Below, in pieces: positions 25,944 to 35,160 of a stretch of 64,000 nucleotides of DNA; the first letter of the stretch is position 1; every line of letters starts with the position of its first letter. The notes beneath the pieces were generated by a model that worked only from the letters and a program-made list of their open reading frames with translations, was not told the DNA's origin and ran no database searches. This DNA comes from Peptostreptococcaceae bacterium. Lineage in GTDB: Bacteria; Bacillota; Clostridia; Peptostreptococcales; Peptostreptococcaceae. The stretch spans positions 434,001 to 498,000 of the forward strand of contig CABIZO010000002.1 in assembly GCA_902363255.1 (NCBI GenBank). The letters run 5' to 3'. Position numbers and translations under genes: made by a program.

Positions 25944-26975
25944 ATGATGACAACTATGGGAGAAAATATAATGACAAAAATAAAAAATATATTACCAGGA
26001 CTTGTAGTGTCTATTTTAGTAGCTCTTGCTAGTATGTTTTTAGGTAAGTTTGTACCTTCCTTAGGAGCAGCTTCTATAGCAATATTCTTAGGAATGTTTG
26101 TTGGTAATTTATTTTTAAATCAAAAGATTTTTCAAAGTGGATATAAGTATTCTGAATCTGATTTATTATCATATTCAATAGTATTGCTTGGGGCAACACT
26201 GAGTATAAATACAATTTCAGAAATAGGTATAAGTGGAGTTATTTTTATTATATTACAAATGACAGTTACTATTATTGGAGCCATATATATAGGAAAAATA
26301 TTAGGGTTTGGAGAAAACTTTAGATTTTTAATGGCAAGTGGAAATGCAGTTTGTGGATCATCTGCTATAGCAGCAACAGCACCAGTTATTGATGCGAACG
26401 ATAAAGATAAAGGAATAGCTATAACAATCGTAAATGTTACAGGAATTATTTTAATGTTTTTATTACCTGCTATAACTAAGGTATTATACAATAATGATTT
26501 ACTTCATACATCAGGAATGATAGGTGGAATATTACAATCTGTTGGTCAAGTTGTTGCCAGTGGAGCTATGGTTAATGAGGGAGTTAAGGATCTTTCTACC
26601 ATATTTAAAATAGTGCGTATAATATTTTTAGTAGTAGTAGTTTTTGCTTTTGGTCATATCAAAAATAAAAATAACAGAGAAATAATAAGTGAAGAAATAG
26701 AAGAAGTTGAAGAGAAAAAGATAAAAGTGCCTTGGTATGTAATTGGATTTTTTATTATGTGCGGTTTATTTTCAGCTCATATAATACCAGAGAGTATATC
26801 ATCTATGTGCAAGGAAATAAGTCATGTGTTAGAAATAATAGCTCTTGCAGCCATAGGACTTAGAGTTAATATAAAGGATTTAATTAAACAAGGAAAAAAT
26901 GCATCTTTGTATGGAATATTTGTAGGACTTTTACAAATAGTTTCAGCAGTAATTTTAATTGGTATATTATTATAA
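25944..26975 (+). CDS. YeiH/YadS-type putative sulfate exporter family membrane protein (UPF0324)
   Basis: 343 residues, about ten hydrophobic helices, and the conserved core FLMASGNAVCGSSAIAATAPVI near residues 130-151, typical of the UPF0324 family. Some members are proposed sulfate or small-acid exporters, but function is unproven. A charged loop (about 240-262) separates two halves. The nearest upstream AGAAGAGG fits the ATG at 25944. Divergent LysR gene upstream; terminator downstream. Confidence 0.85.
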   Translation: MMTTMGENIMTKIKNILPGLVVSILVALASMFLGKFVPSLGAASIAIFLGMFVGNLFLNQKIFQSGYKYSESDLLSYSIVLLGATLSINTISEIGISGVIFIILQMTVTIIGAIYIGKILGFGENFRFLMASGNAVCGSSAIAATAPVIDANDKDKGIAITIVNVTGIILMFLLPAITKVLYNNDLLHTSGMIGGILQSVGQVVASGAMVNEGVKDLSTIFKIVRIIFLVVVVFAFGHIKNKNNREIISEEIEEVEEKKIKVPWYVIGFFIMCGLFSAHIIPESISSMCKEISHVLEIIALAAIGLRVNIKDLIKQGKNASLYGIFVGLLQIVSAVILIGILL

Positions 26976-26976
26976 T

Positions 26977-27020
26977 TAAAAAAGTCATATTAAAAACTTA
27001 GTTTTTAATATGACTTTTTT
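26977..27020 (+). terminator. Terminator after the YeiH-type gene
   Basis: AAAAAAGTCATATTAAAAAC / GTTTTTAATATGACTTTTTT hairpin with T-run. Confidence 0.88.
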
Positions 27021-27165
27021 AGTAGAATTATTGGGAACAAAATTAATATGACAAAAATGTAAGTTAAAACACCCCATATCTCACCTAATCTTACGAAAAT
27101 GTAAAGGCATCATAAAAATAATTAATGTATACTAGGGGTAGTTAAAAGATTGTGAGGTAATTAAA

Positions 27166-28239
27166 ATGAAGATATTAATATTTACAGGTGCTTTTGGGAT
27201 GGGGCATAATTCAGCAGCTGAAGCTATAAAAGAAGAAATATTAAAAGAAAAACCAGATGCAACAGTTATTATAATAGATATGATAGAGTATATATTCCCT
27301 AGATTAAGTAAATTAGTATATGATGTTTTTAATTTTATGGTTAATAAGTTCTCTTTAATTTATAATTTGTTTAATAAAATTGTGGCACAAAGAGCTAGTG
27401 TGCCATTAAAAAAATCAGTTACAAAAAAAATAGATTTATTGTTAAAAAATAATGATATTGATTTTGTAGTTTCAACATTCCCTGCGTGTTCACAATATTT
27501 TTCATCATATAAAAAAATGAAAAGTTGTACTATTCCTCTTTATACTTATATAACGGATATATCTGTTAATGAGGAATGGATAAGTGAGAATACTGATATG
27601 TATTTTGTAGGTAGTGAAGCAACAAAGGAATCACTTTTATGTAAAAATGTTGAAAGTGATAAAATAGTAATTAGCGGTATTCCTGTAAGACAAAGCTTTA
27701 AGGAAGAAAAAATAATAGAAAAAACAAAACATAAAAAAGAAGTATTAATAATTGGCGGCGGATTAGGTCTTATTCCTTATTCCATAGAATTTCTAGAAAA
27801 ACTTTCAAAAGATAAAAATGTAAAAATAACTTTTATTGCAGGGAAAAATAAAAAATTACTAGAATTTGTAAAGGAGGAATATCCTAGTATAGAGTCAATA
27901 GGATATACAGATAAAGTGGCTCAATATATGAAAAGAGCAGATTTAATTATTTCTAAATCAGGTGGAATAACATTGTTCGAAGCTATTTTTAGTGAAACAC
28001 CATTATATATAATTAGACCATTTTTATATCAAGAAATAGGAAATGCTCAATATATACAAAGAAGCTGCATTGGTAAAGTAATATGGACAAAAGGTGTTGA
28101 TATTTATGAGGATGTAACATCTCTATTAAATAATGAACTACTATTAGGAAGCATGAAAGAAAATCTATTACTAGAAAAAGCAAAACTACAAAGTGCATCC
28201 CCTCTTAATTATTATGGAGGTGCACAAGTATGTTATTAA
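27166..28239 (+). CDS. hexS: MGDG synthase-type glycosyltransferase (HexS-like)
   Basis: Family GT28 lipid glycosyltransferase, 357 residues. The N-terminal acceptor-side domain starts with FTGAFGMGHNSAAEAIKEEI, as in monogalactosyldiacylglycerol synthase and UgtP. The C-terminal half has the sugar-nucleotide-binding ADLIISKSGGITLFEA (about residues 263-278). In C. difficile the same gene set hexS-hexD-hexF with hexRK makes the aminohexosyl-hexosyldiradylglycerol glycolipid and supports daptomycin and bacitracin resistance; the symbol is given by that synteny. It overlaps hexD by 10 bp. Confidence 0.86.
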   Translation: MKILIFTGAFGMGHNSAAEAIKEEILKEKPDATVIIIDMIEYIFPRLSKLVYDVFNFMVNKFSLIYNLFNKIVAQRASVPLKKSVTKKIDLLLKNNDIDFVVSTFPACSQYFSSYKKMKSCTIPLYTYITDISVNEEWISENTDMYFVGSEATKESLLCKNVESDKIVISGIPVRQSFKEEKIIEKTKHKKEVLIIGGGLGLIPYSIEFLEKLSKDKNVKITFIAGKNKKLLEFVKEEYPSIESIGYTDKVAQYMKRADLIISKSGGITLFEAIFSETPLYIIRPFLYQEIGNAQYIQRSCIGKVIWTKGVDIYEDVTSLLNNELLLGSMKENLLLEKAKLQSASPLNYYGGAQVCY

Positions 28240-28919
28240 AAATTATGATAATTTTAGTATTAATACTCTTGTCTTACAGTATTCTTCCAACTTATTATTA
28301 TAAATCTCAACATAAATTAACAAAGAAAAATAAGCAAGTAGCAAAAGTGCTTTATTTAACTTTTGATGATGGACCAGATGAAAAATATACACCTTGTCTT
28401 TTAGATTTGTTAAAAAAATATAATATTAAAGCAACTTTCTTTATGGTGGCAAAGTTTGCAAAAGAAAATCCTATAATAGTAAATAGAATAAAAGAAGAAG
28501 GACACTATATAGGCCTTCATTCTGTTGAACATAAAAATGCATTATTTCAAAGTAGATCATATACTTCTTATGACTTTGGAGAAAGTATTAAGATTATGGA
28601 AGAGCTTGGTGTTTCTGTTAAGTATTATAGACCGCCTTGGGGGCACTGCAATATATTTACAAATAAAGAAGTGAAAAAACACAATATGAGGAAAGTATTA
28701 TGGGATGTAATGGCCCAAGATTGGAAAGAAAACACAACATCTGATATAATATGTGATAAATTATTAAGACGAAGTAAAAATGGTAGTATAATATGTTTAC
28801 ATGATGGGCGAGGTAAAAATGAAGCTCCATCTAGAACTATAAAAGCTTTAGAAAAGGCAATTCCAATATGGAAGAAAGAAGGATATGAATTTTTAATTAT
28901 GGAGGATTATTATGAATAA
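28230..28919 (+). CDS. hexD: Membrane-anchored polysaccharide deacetylase (HexD-like)
   Basis: 229 residues. An N-terminal membrane helix (about 3-20) is followed by a NodB/CE4 domain with LTFDDGPDEKYT (the Asp pair) near 46-57, the metal-binding H-x-x-x-H in GLHSVEHKN near 92-100, and YRPPWGHCN. Metal-dependent N-deacetylase. In the C. difficile counterpart it is thought to de-N-acetylate the hexosamine on the glycolipid, giving a positive charge. It overlaps both neighbours, so it is co-translated. Confidence 0.86.
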   Translation: MLLKIMIILVLILLSYSILPTYYYKSQHKLTKKNKQVAKVLYLTFDDGPDEKYTPCLLDLLKKYNIKATFFMVAKFAKENPIIVNRIKEEGHYIGLHSVEHKNALFQSRSYTSYDFGESIKIMEELGVSVKYYRPPWGHCNIFTNKEVKKHNMRKVLWDVMAQDWKENTTSDIICDKLLRRSKNGSIICLHDGRGKNEAPSRTIKALEKAIPIWKKEGYEFLIMEDYYE

Positions 28920-29988
28920 GAAACCTTCTCCAAAGAAAATATTGCAAAACGGTGGTTTGTTTATAGGGTTAATTTTATTAACTTTTTTTGTAATATTTAA
29001 AAATAATAATATAGACGAAATATTAACTGCAATATCTACCTTAAATATAAATTATGTTATTATAAGTGTAATCTGTAGTTGGATTTTTGTTATTTGCGAG
29101 GGTACAAATATAGGTAGAAGTTTAAAACTTATGGAGTATGAAGTTGGATTTTTTACATCAATAAAATATGCAATAGTAGGTTTGTTTTTTAGTTCTGTAA
29201 CACCTTCTGCATCAGGAGGTCAGCCCATGCAAGTTTACTATATGCACAAAGATGGAATTCAAGTATCTCACTCATCCTTGGCACTGTTGATGGATCTTGC
29301 CAGCTTTCAATTTGTAACAGTAAGTATGGCAATAATAGGATATATAGCTGAGCATAAATTATTAGTTAATAGTTTGGGTAATATTAAGTACTTAGTTCTA
29401 CTTGGAATTATACTAAATACATTAGCTTTGGTATTTATATTAACGGCTATATTTTCAAGAAGATTTATAGGAAAATTTATTGATTTTATTTGTTTTATTT
29501 TGATAAAAATAAAATATAAAAAAGTAGATAAATTTAAAGATGTAGCTATAACTCAAGTTCAAGAGTACAAAGAGAGTGCAAAGTATTTTAAGGAAAATAA
29601 ATCTACAGTATTGAAAATTTTACTAACTACGACAATACAAATAACAGCGCTCCACAGCATTACCTTCTGGATTTACAAAGCATTTGGTCTTAGTGGATAT
29701 TCTTTTATTACAGTAGTTATGTTACAATCTGTTTTATATATTAGTGTATCTGCGTTGCCACTTCCTGGTGCTGTGGGAATTAGTGAAAGTGGATTTATGG
29801 TTATTTATAGAACTTTATTTACAACTAAAATTTTAAGTTCTGCCATGCTAGTAAGTAGAGGAATAAGTTTTTATTTATTAGTATTGATAAGTGGTATTTT
29901 TATTGCAACAACTTATCTCATAAATATAAAAGGAAACCATTATATCAAAGTTAGCAGAAAAAGTAGAGGTGAGGATTTTGACATATAA
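28912..29988 (+). CDS. hexF: Flippase-like membrane protein (lysylphosphatidylglycerol synthase TM region family; HexF-like)
   Basis: 358 residues with about eight membrane helices and the UPF0104/MprF flippase-like motifs SVTPSASGGQPMQVYYMHK near 94-112 and SALPLPGAVGISESGF near 282-297. Probably translocates the glycolipid made by HexS and HexD to the outer leaflet. Overlaps hexD by 8 bp and the response regulator by 11 bp. Confidence 0.86.
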   Translation: MNKKPSPKKILQNGGLFIGLILLTFFVIFKNNNIDEILTAISTLNINYVIISVICSWIFVICEGTNIGRSLKLMEYEVGFFTSIKYAIVGLFFSSVTPSASGGQPMQVYYMHKDGIQVSHSSLALLMDLASFQFVTVSMAIIGYIAEHKLLVNSLGNIKYLVLLGIILNTLALVFILTAIFSRRFIGKFIDFICFILIKIKYKKVDKFKDVAITQVQEYKESAKYFKENKSTVLKILLTTTIQITALHSITFWIYKAFGLSGYSFITVVMLQSVLYISVSALPLPGAVGISESGFMVIYRTLFTTKILSSAMLVSRGISFYLLVLISGIFIATTYLINIKGNHYIKVSRKSRGEDFDI

Positions 29989-30685
29989 TATACTTGTGGT
30001 AGAAGATGATAAAGATATAATAAAATTATTAAAAATTTATCTTGAAAATGATGGTCATAGAGTAATGTCTGCACAAAATGGAGTAGACGCTTTAAATATA
30101 ATAGAAAATATAAAAGTTGATTTAGTAGTAATGGATATTATGATGCCCCAAATGGATGGCTATGAATTGACTATAAGAATTAGATCAAAACACAACATAC
30201 CAATAATAATGTTATCTGCAAAAAATAAAGATGATGACAAAATTTTAGGATTAAATTTAGGTGCAGATGATTATATTACAAAACCTTTTAATCCATTGGA
30301 AATAGTCGCAAGAGTAAACTCTAATTTAAGAAGGTTTTATCATTTAAATACAAAAGTAGTAGTAAAAGATGAAGAGACATTATTAAATGTAGGAGATTTA
30401 ATGTTAGATACACAAAAGCTAGCTCTTTATAAAAGAGGTGAAGAAGTTATTGTAACTCCTACAGAATATAAAATTTTATCCCTTTTAATGAAAACACCAG
30501 GTAAAGTATATACAAAACTACAAATTTGTGAAGCAATTAATGGAGATTATATTGAAAGCGATAATAATACTATGATGGTGCATATTTCTAGACTTCGTGA
30601 AAAAATTGAAGATGATTCTAAAAACCCTCAGTATATTAAAACAGTAAGGGGGATTGGTTATAAAATTGAAAAAAAAGAAAAGTAG
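29978..30685 (+). CDS. hexR: OmpR-family response regulator (HexR-like)
   Basis: Receiver domain with DD near residues 9-10, the phospho-acceptor Asp in VVMDIMMPQMDGY and Lys in ITKPFNPLEIV. A winged-helix OmpR/PhoB output follows (VTPTEYKILSLL, MMVHISRLREKIED). A GTG at 29969 is in frame, but AGAGGTG at 29965-29971 fits the TTG at 29978 (235 residues). By C. difficile analogy it activates hexSDF; here it is in the same overlapping gene chain, so autoregulation is likely. Confidence 0.88.
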   Translation: MTYNILVVEDDKDIIKLLKIYLENDGHRVMSAQNGVDALNIIENIKVDLVVMDIMMPQMDGYELTIRIRSKHNIPIIMLSAKNKDDDKILGLNLGADDYITKPFNPLEIVARVNSNLRRFYHLNTKVVVKDEETLLNVGDLMLDTQKLALYKRGEEVIVTPTEYKILSLLMKTPGKVYTKLQICEAINGDYIESDNNTMMVHISRLREKIEDDSKNPQYIKTVRGIGYKIEKKEK

Positions 30686-32258
30686 ATTTTATACAATTTT
30701 AGTTAGAAACTATATATTATTTACAGGTATTATTGTAATTTCAATTATATGTATATTAAAAAGTATAAATAACCAAGTAAGAGAAATAGTAGGAGAACCA
30801 AGGGTAAATGAATTAGTAGATTATGCAAGTGTAACTTCTAATAGTGAAGGAAATAAGATTAATGAAGTTCATATGAAAAAGTTAACGGGTAAAGATAGTT
30901 TTATTCAACTTTTAGATAAAGATAATAAGGTAATCTATGAAACTGATCCTCAAAAAGTTAATAAAATATTTTCAGATAAAGAACTATCATGTATACATGA
31001 TTATTATGACAATCCATATATTGATATTCAAAAATATAAAAATGATAAAGGTGAAAAAAATATATCGGTATCCATAACTTATTATGACGAAGAGGATAAT
31101 ATACACAATAAGATTTATGTTGTCGATGAAAAATTAAACTTAATATATACAAATACAGGAGATACTAGAAAATCCTTCACTAAAAATGAATTTAAATATT
31201 TAACAGGGAGTTATGTTAAAGGATATGACATTAGAAAATATTCTTTCAAAAATAAAAATGATGAAAAGTTAACACTTTTAATATATATGCCCTCTCATAC
31301 AAAAGAGATTTATAAGAGGATTGAGCTTGTACAGATAACTGGATTTATAGCATTTTTATTAGTTTATATAATTTTGATTATAATATTTATTTGTTGGTTA
31401 AATCAGAAAGTAAAGAAACCTATTAATATATTAAATAATGCCATTGTAAAGTTTAAAAATGGAGAACGTGAAAATTATTTACAATATAATGGACCACAGG
31501 AATTTTGTGATATTTGTAATAGTTTTAATGATATGTCTAAAAAATTATATAATAGTGAAAAACAGCGTGAAAATTTAGAAGAAGACAAACAAAAAATGCT
31601 TGCTGATATTTCTCACGATTTAAAGACACCAATAACAGTAATAAAAGGATATTCAAAGGCTATATGTGATAATTTAATTTCAGAAGAAGAGAAAAATCAA
31701 TATCTTATGACCATATACAAAAAAGCTGATGATTTAGATGAGCTTATAAATACTTTTCATGAATACAGTAAATTGGAGCATCCAGATTATCAATTTAATT
31801 TTGAAAAAGTTGATATATGTGAGTATGGAAGAGTTTATCTTGCAAATAAGTATGAAGAGTTAGACATTAATGGGGTTGAAATAGATGCGGATATACCAGA
31901 GGAACCTATTTATTGTAATATAGATAAATTCCAATTAAAGCGTGTATTTGAAAATATTATTAATAATTCATTAAAGCATAATGACAAAGATTTATCTATA
32001 TTATTTGAGGTAAGAAGAGATAAAGATAAAGTGAAAATTAATATTGCAGACAATGGATACGGTATTCAAAAGGAAGTAAGTAAAACAATTTTTGAGCCTT
32101 TTGTGGTGGGAGAAAAATCTCGTACAAATAAAGGTTCAGGCTTGGGACTAGCTATTAGTAAAAAAATAATAGAAGCTCATGGTGGAAGAATAAGTATTAT
32201 TGACCCTAGACAAAACTACAAAACTGAGTTTGAGATTGTACTTTCTGTTAAAGAATAG
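30666..32258 (+). CDS. hexK: Sensor histidine kinase (HexK-like)
   Basis: About 530 residues. Membrane helix near 12-31, an extracellular sensor region to about 220, and a second helix (GFIAFLLVYIILIIIFICWL). HAMP follows, then the HisKA box ADISHDLKTPITVIKGY with the phosphorylated His. The ATPase N box is NIINNSLKHN, and GSGLGLAISKKIIEAHGG is the G2 region. Translation could start at TTG 30654 or TTG 30666; AAGGGGGA at 30646-30653 favours 30666. Partner of the regulator it overlaps; cell-envelope stress is the likely signal by analogy. Confidence 0.87.
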   Translation: MKKKKSRFYTILVRNYILFTGIIVISIICILKSINNQVREIVGEPRVNELVDYASVTSNSEGNKINEVHMKKLTGKDSFIQLLDKDNKVIYETDPQKVNKIFSDKELSCIHDYYDNPYIDIQKYKNDKGEKNISVSITYYDEEDNIHNKIYVVDEKLNLIYTNTGDTRKSFTKNEFKYLTGSYVKGYDIRKYSFKNKNDEKLTLLIYMPSHTKEIYKRIELVQITGFIAFLLVYIILIIIFICWLNQKVKKPINILNNAIVKFKNGERENYLQYNGPQEFCDICNSFNDMSKKLYNSEKQRENLEEDKQKMLADISHDLKTPITVIKGYSKAICDNLISEEEKNQYLMTIYKKADDLDELINTFHEYSKLEHPDYQFNFEKVDICEYGRVYLANKYEELDINGVEIDADIPEEPIYCNIDKFQLKRVFENIINNSLKHNDKDLSILFEVRRDKDKVKINIADNGYGIQKEVSKTIFEPFVVGEKSRTNKGSGLGLAISKKIIEAHGGRISIIDPRQNYKTEFEIVLSVKE

Positions 32259-32327
32259 AATGATAATTTTTCTGGTAGTAGTACTTAGGTGAATCATTTC
32301 ATTTCGCCAATATATTTGACTACTGCT

Positions 32328-32372
32328 AAAAAAGGATTTATTAAAAGTATATTTTAATAAATCCTTTTTTTA
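32328..32372 (+). terminator. Terminator after hexK
   Basis: AAAAAAGGATTTATTAAAA and its complement around a short loop, then a T-run. Just before it, TGGTAGTAG and CTACTGCTA at 32271-32328 form a loose inverted repeat. Confidence 0.85.
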
Positions 32373-32450
32373 GATTATGGAACTATATTTTATTTGAACT
32401 ATTGATGAAATAAGTTTTTTAGTAATTAAATCAACTAAGAGATAAAAAGT

Positions 32451-34571
32451 TTAAACAACTAATCTATAAACAGTTGCAGTTATAAAGCATACAATAAATG
32501 CTATAGCAGTCGGAATTAAAAATCCTAAAACTGTCCACTTTGTACTATTAGTTTCCTTCTTTATAGTTAGTAGAGTGGTAGCACATGGCCAATGTAATAA
32601 ACTAAACAACATCATATTTAATGCAGTCAAATAAGTCCATCCATTATTTCTAAGAAGTTCTCCAAGTGCGGATAGCTCATCAAATTCAATCATTTTACCT
32701 GTAGCCATATAGCTCATTATTAAAATAGGAACTACTATCTCGTTGGCAGGGAAACCTAGGATAAAAGCTAATAAAATAAAACCATCAAGTCCTATTACTT
32801 TTCCTAAAGGATCTAAAATATTAGCTGCATGAGATAAAATACTCATATCTCCAATATAGATATTGGCAAAAATCCATATAATAATTCCTGCTGGAATTGC
32901 CACTGAGACAGCTCTTCTAAGAACAAATAAAGTTCTATCCATAATAGATGTATATATAACTCTACCTATTTGAGGTGGTCTGTATGGTGGTAATTCAAGT
33001 GTGAAAGTTGATGGAACACCTTTTAATAAAGTCTTAGATAAAATAAAAGAAACAAGCAAAGTAGTAAGCACACCTACAATTATTAATAAAGTAATGGAAA
33101 GAGCAGTAACACTACTAGATAAAAAACTACTACTGATAACTGAACTGAAAAATATACTTGATATGGCTATTAAAGTAGGAAATCGTCCATTACAAGGAAC
33201 AAAGTTATTTGTAAGAATAGCAATTAGTCGCTCTCTTGGAGAATCGATAATTCTACAACCAATAACTCCAGCAGCATTACAACCAAATCCCATACACATA
33301 GTCAAACATTGTTTACCATGACAACAAGCTTTTTTGAATAAATGATCTAAATTAAAAGCAACTCTAGGAAGATATCCTAAATCTTCTAACAATGTAAACA
33401 GTGGGAAGAAAATAGCCATAGGAGGAAGCATTACAGATACAACCCATGCCAGTGTTCTATACATACCATAAGTAAGCATTTCGTTTAACCATAGAGGTAA
33501 GCCAATAGTATTTAATAAATTATAAATTTTTGGTTCTATGGAAAATAATAAATCAGAAAGCATAGATGAAGGAACGTTGGCACCTTCAATAGTTATCCAA
33601 AGTATACCACAAAGTAGTAATAGCATAAGAGGAATACCAAGTACCTTAGAAGAAATAACTCTATCTATTTTCTCATCTCGATCCATGGAATTTTTATTTT
33701 CAGTTGTTACAACTTCATCGCTTAGAATTTTTGCATAGTCGTAAGTAGTCTTGGTAAAATGACTTCTTATTTTGCTTTTATCAAAAACATTTGGAATTTT
33801 ATTCTTAATATTATTTAACTCACCTAAAATATCATTTTCAGTATAATCATTTAGAGATGTTAAAATACTTTCATCTCCATCAATTAATCTAAGGCCCAAC
33901 CATCTAGGATTAATTGATGGAATTACATTTAGTAGATCATCTTTAATGGAGTTTACTATACTCTCAATTTCACTATCATAATAAACTGGTTTATTTGCAA
34001 ATTTATATTCGCCTTTTACAACTGTATTTAGAGTTTCTTTAAGTTCATCCATACCCAGCCCACTTCTTGCAGCAGTTAGAACAACAGGAATACCTAGTTT
34101 TTCTTCAAGTTTATTTTTATCAATGTGAATGCCTTTTTTCTTTGCCTCGTCTAATAAATTCAAACATAAAATCACATTATCTGTTAATTCCATTACTTGA
34201 AAAACAAGATTTAAATTTCTTTCTATACAAGTGCTGTCACAAACAACAATAACAGCATCAGGCTCTCCAAAACAAATAAAATCACGAGCAACTATTTCCT
34301 CTTGTGATAAGGGAAACAAAGAATAAGTACCAGGTAAATCTATGAGTGAATAATTTATATCTTTATAAGAAAAATCCCCCCTAGCAGTACAAACAGTTTT
34401 ACCTGGCCAGTTGCCGGTATGTTGTTTCAAACCAGTTAAATAATTAAAAACTGTACTTTTTCCTGTGTTAGGATTACCAGCTAAAGCAATCATAATTTCA
34501 TTTTCTTTTTTTTCTATATGAAAAATATCTTCTAAAGACTTTATTTTAGTAGACTGTTGCGTCAAACCCAT
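32451..34571 (-). CDS. feoB: Ferrous iron transporter FeoB
   Basis: 706-residue Fe(II) importer. The N-terminal GTPase has G1 GNPNTGKS (residues 32-39), G3 DLPGTYSL and G4 NLLDEA. The membrane part has the two Gate segments with FPLFTLLEDLGYLPRVAF and CMGFGCNAAGVIGCR. ATG preceded by TAGGGGGAT. feoA lies 28 bp upstream. The divergent DtxR-family gene likely regulates the pair by iron or manganese. No feoC seen. Confidence 0.95.
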   Translation of the reverse strand: MGLTQQSTKIKSLEDIFHIEKKENEIMIALAGNPNTGKSTVFNYLTGLKQHTGNWPGKTVCTARGDFSYKDINYSLIDLPGTYSLFPLSQEEIVARDFICFGEPDAVIVVCDSTCIERNLNLVFQVMELTDNVILCLNLLDEAKKKGIHIDKNKLEEKLGIPVVLTAARSGLGMDELKETLNTVVKGEYKFANKPVYYDSEIESIVNSIKDDLLNVIPSINPRWLGLRLIDGDESILTSLNDYTENDILGELNNIKNKIPNVFDKSKIRSHFTKTTYDYAKILSDEVVTTENKNSMDRDEKIDRVISSKVLGIPLMLLLLCGILWITIEGANVPSSMLSDLLFSIEPKIYNLLNTIGLPLWLNEMLTYGMYRTLAWVVSVMLPPMAIFFPLFTLLEDLGYLPRVAFNLDHLFKKACCHGKQCLTMCMGFGCNAAGVIGCRIIDSPRERLIAILTNNFVPCNGRFPTLIAISSIFFSSVISSSFLSSSVTALSITLLIIVGVLTTLLVSFILSKTLLKGVPSTFTLELPPYRPPQIGRVIYTSIMDRTLFVLRRAVSVAIPAGIIIWIFANIYIGDMSILSHAANILDPLGKVIGLDGFILLAFILGFPANEIVVPILIMSYMATGKMIEFDELSALGELLRNNGWTYLTALNMMLFSLLHWPCATTLLTIKKETNSTKWTVLGFLIPTAIAFIVCFITATVYRLVV

Positions 34572-34599
34572 AATGTTATCCCCCTAAAATAATTAAAAA

Positions 34600-34827
34600 T
34601 TAAATATAAGATACTAAAATTAAATTACTTTCTTCTTCTCTTAAAGCAATCTTACTGCCTCTGATGTTATAGACTGTTAAATTATTTTTTGGACCCCTTC
34701 GAAGTACATCTATTTCAGCTCCTTCAGTTAAGCCTAAAGCAAGCATTCTTTCTTTTAAATTTCCTGTAGAAAGTAACCCTTCTACTTTAACAGTACTTTT
34801 TACCTTGATGTCTGTAAGTTTTTTCAT
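34600..34827 (-). CDS. feoA: FeoA domain protein
   Basis: 75 residues, an SH3-like FeoA fold: LKERMLALGLTEGAEIDVLRRGPKNN (about 25-50) is the family signature. Acts with FeoB in Fe(II) uptake. GGGAGGTG ribosome binding site before ATG. First gene of the feoAB unit. Confidence 0.93.
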   Translation of the reverse strand: MKKLTDIKVKSTVKVEGLLSTGNLKERMLALGLTEGAEIDVLRRGPKNNLTVYNIRGSKIALREEESNLILVSYI

Positions 34828-34855
34828 ATTGCACCTCCCATTAATATCTAAAATT

Positions 34856-35050
34856 TAGTAAAGTCATTACCTAAGATGATTTTCTTACTCATAAACCTTG
34901 AACGTAGTGAATTTTTAAGTAAGGTCATTACCTGAAGCGATAGCGAAGGTAATTCGTTGACGCCAATGAGCGAAGCGAGTTTTTAAGTAAGGTCATTACC
35001 TGCAGCGAAGCAAAGATAACTCGTTGACGCTACGAACGTAGTGAGTTTTA
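34856..35050 (+). repeat. Structured repeat, copy C: three tandem units
   Basis: Three tandem units start at about 34856, 34917 and 34985 (61-68 bp each), each opening with (A)AGTAAGGTCATTACCT or a close variant. Units 2 and 3 carry a hairpin (ATTACCT / AGGTAAT in unit 2; TTACCT / AGATAA in unit 3) followed by CGTTGACGC and an end with GCGAAGCGAGTTTTT or CGAACGTAGTGAGTTTT. Unit 1 is eroded. The array lies in the feoA-dtxR intergenic region. Confidence 0.82.
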
Positions 35051-35066
35051 GCTTAGGCTAACATTC
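35048..35066. promoter_or_regulatory. Candidate DtxR-family operator
   Basis: TTAGCTTAGGCTAACATTC closely resembles the DtxR/IdeR box TTAGGTTAGSCTAACCTAA (15 of 19 by eye). It lies between feoAB and the dtxR-like gene, upstream of the latter's promoter. Confidence 0.6.
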
Positions 35067-35085
35067 TTAATTTAGAGTATGCACT

Positions 35086-35114
35086 TTGGACAAAAAGTGT
35101 TCGAAAAATATAGT
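35086..35114 (+). promoter_or_regulatory. Promoter of the DtxR-family gene
   Basis: TTGGAC at 35086-35091, 17-bp spacer, TATAGT at 35109-35114. About 45 bp before the GTG start. Confidence 0.55.
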
Positions 35115-35160
35115 AATATTTAAAACAAATTAGAAATATAAAATTATAGGAGGAATTTTT

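Noticed and set aside
34856..35050. CRISPR-like tandem repeat
   Set aside because: Units are direct copies with no spacers of distinct sequence, lengths are 61-68 bp and no cas genes are nearby.
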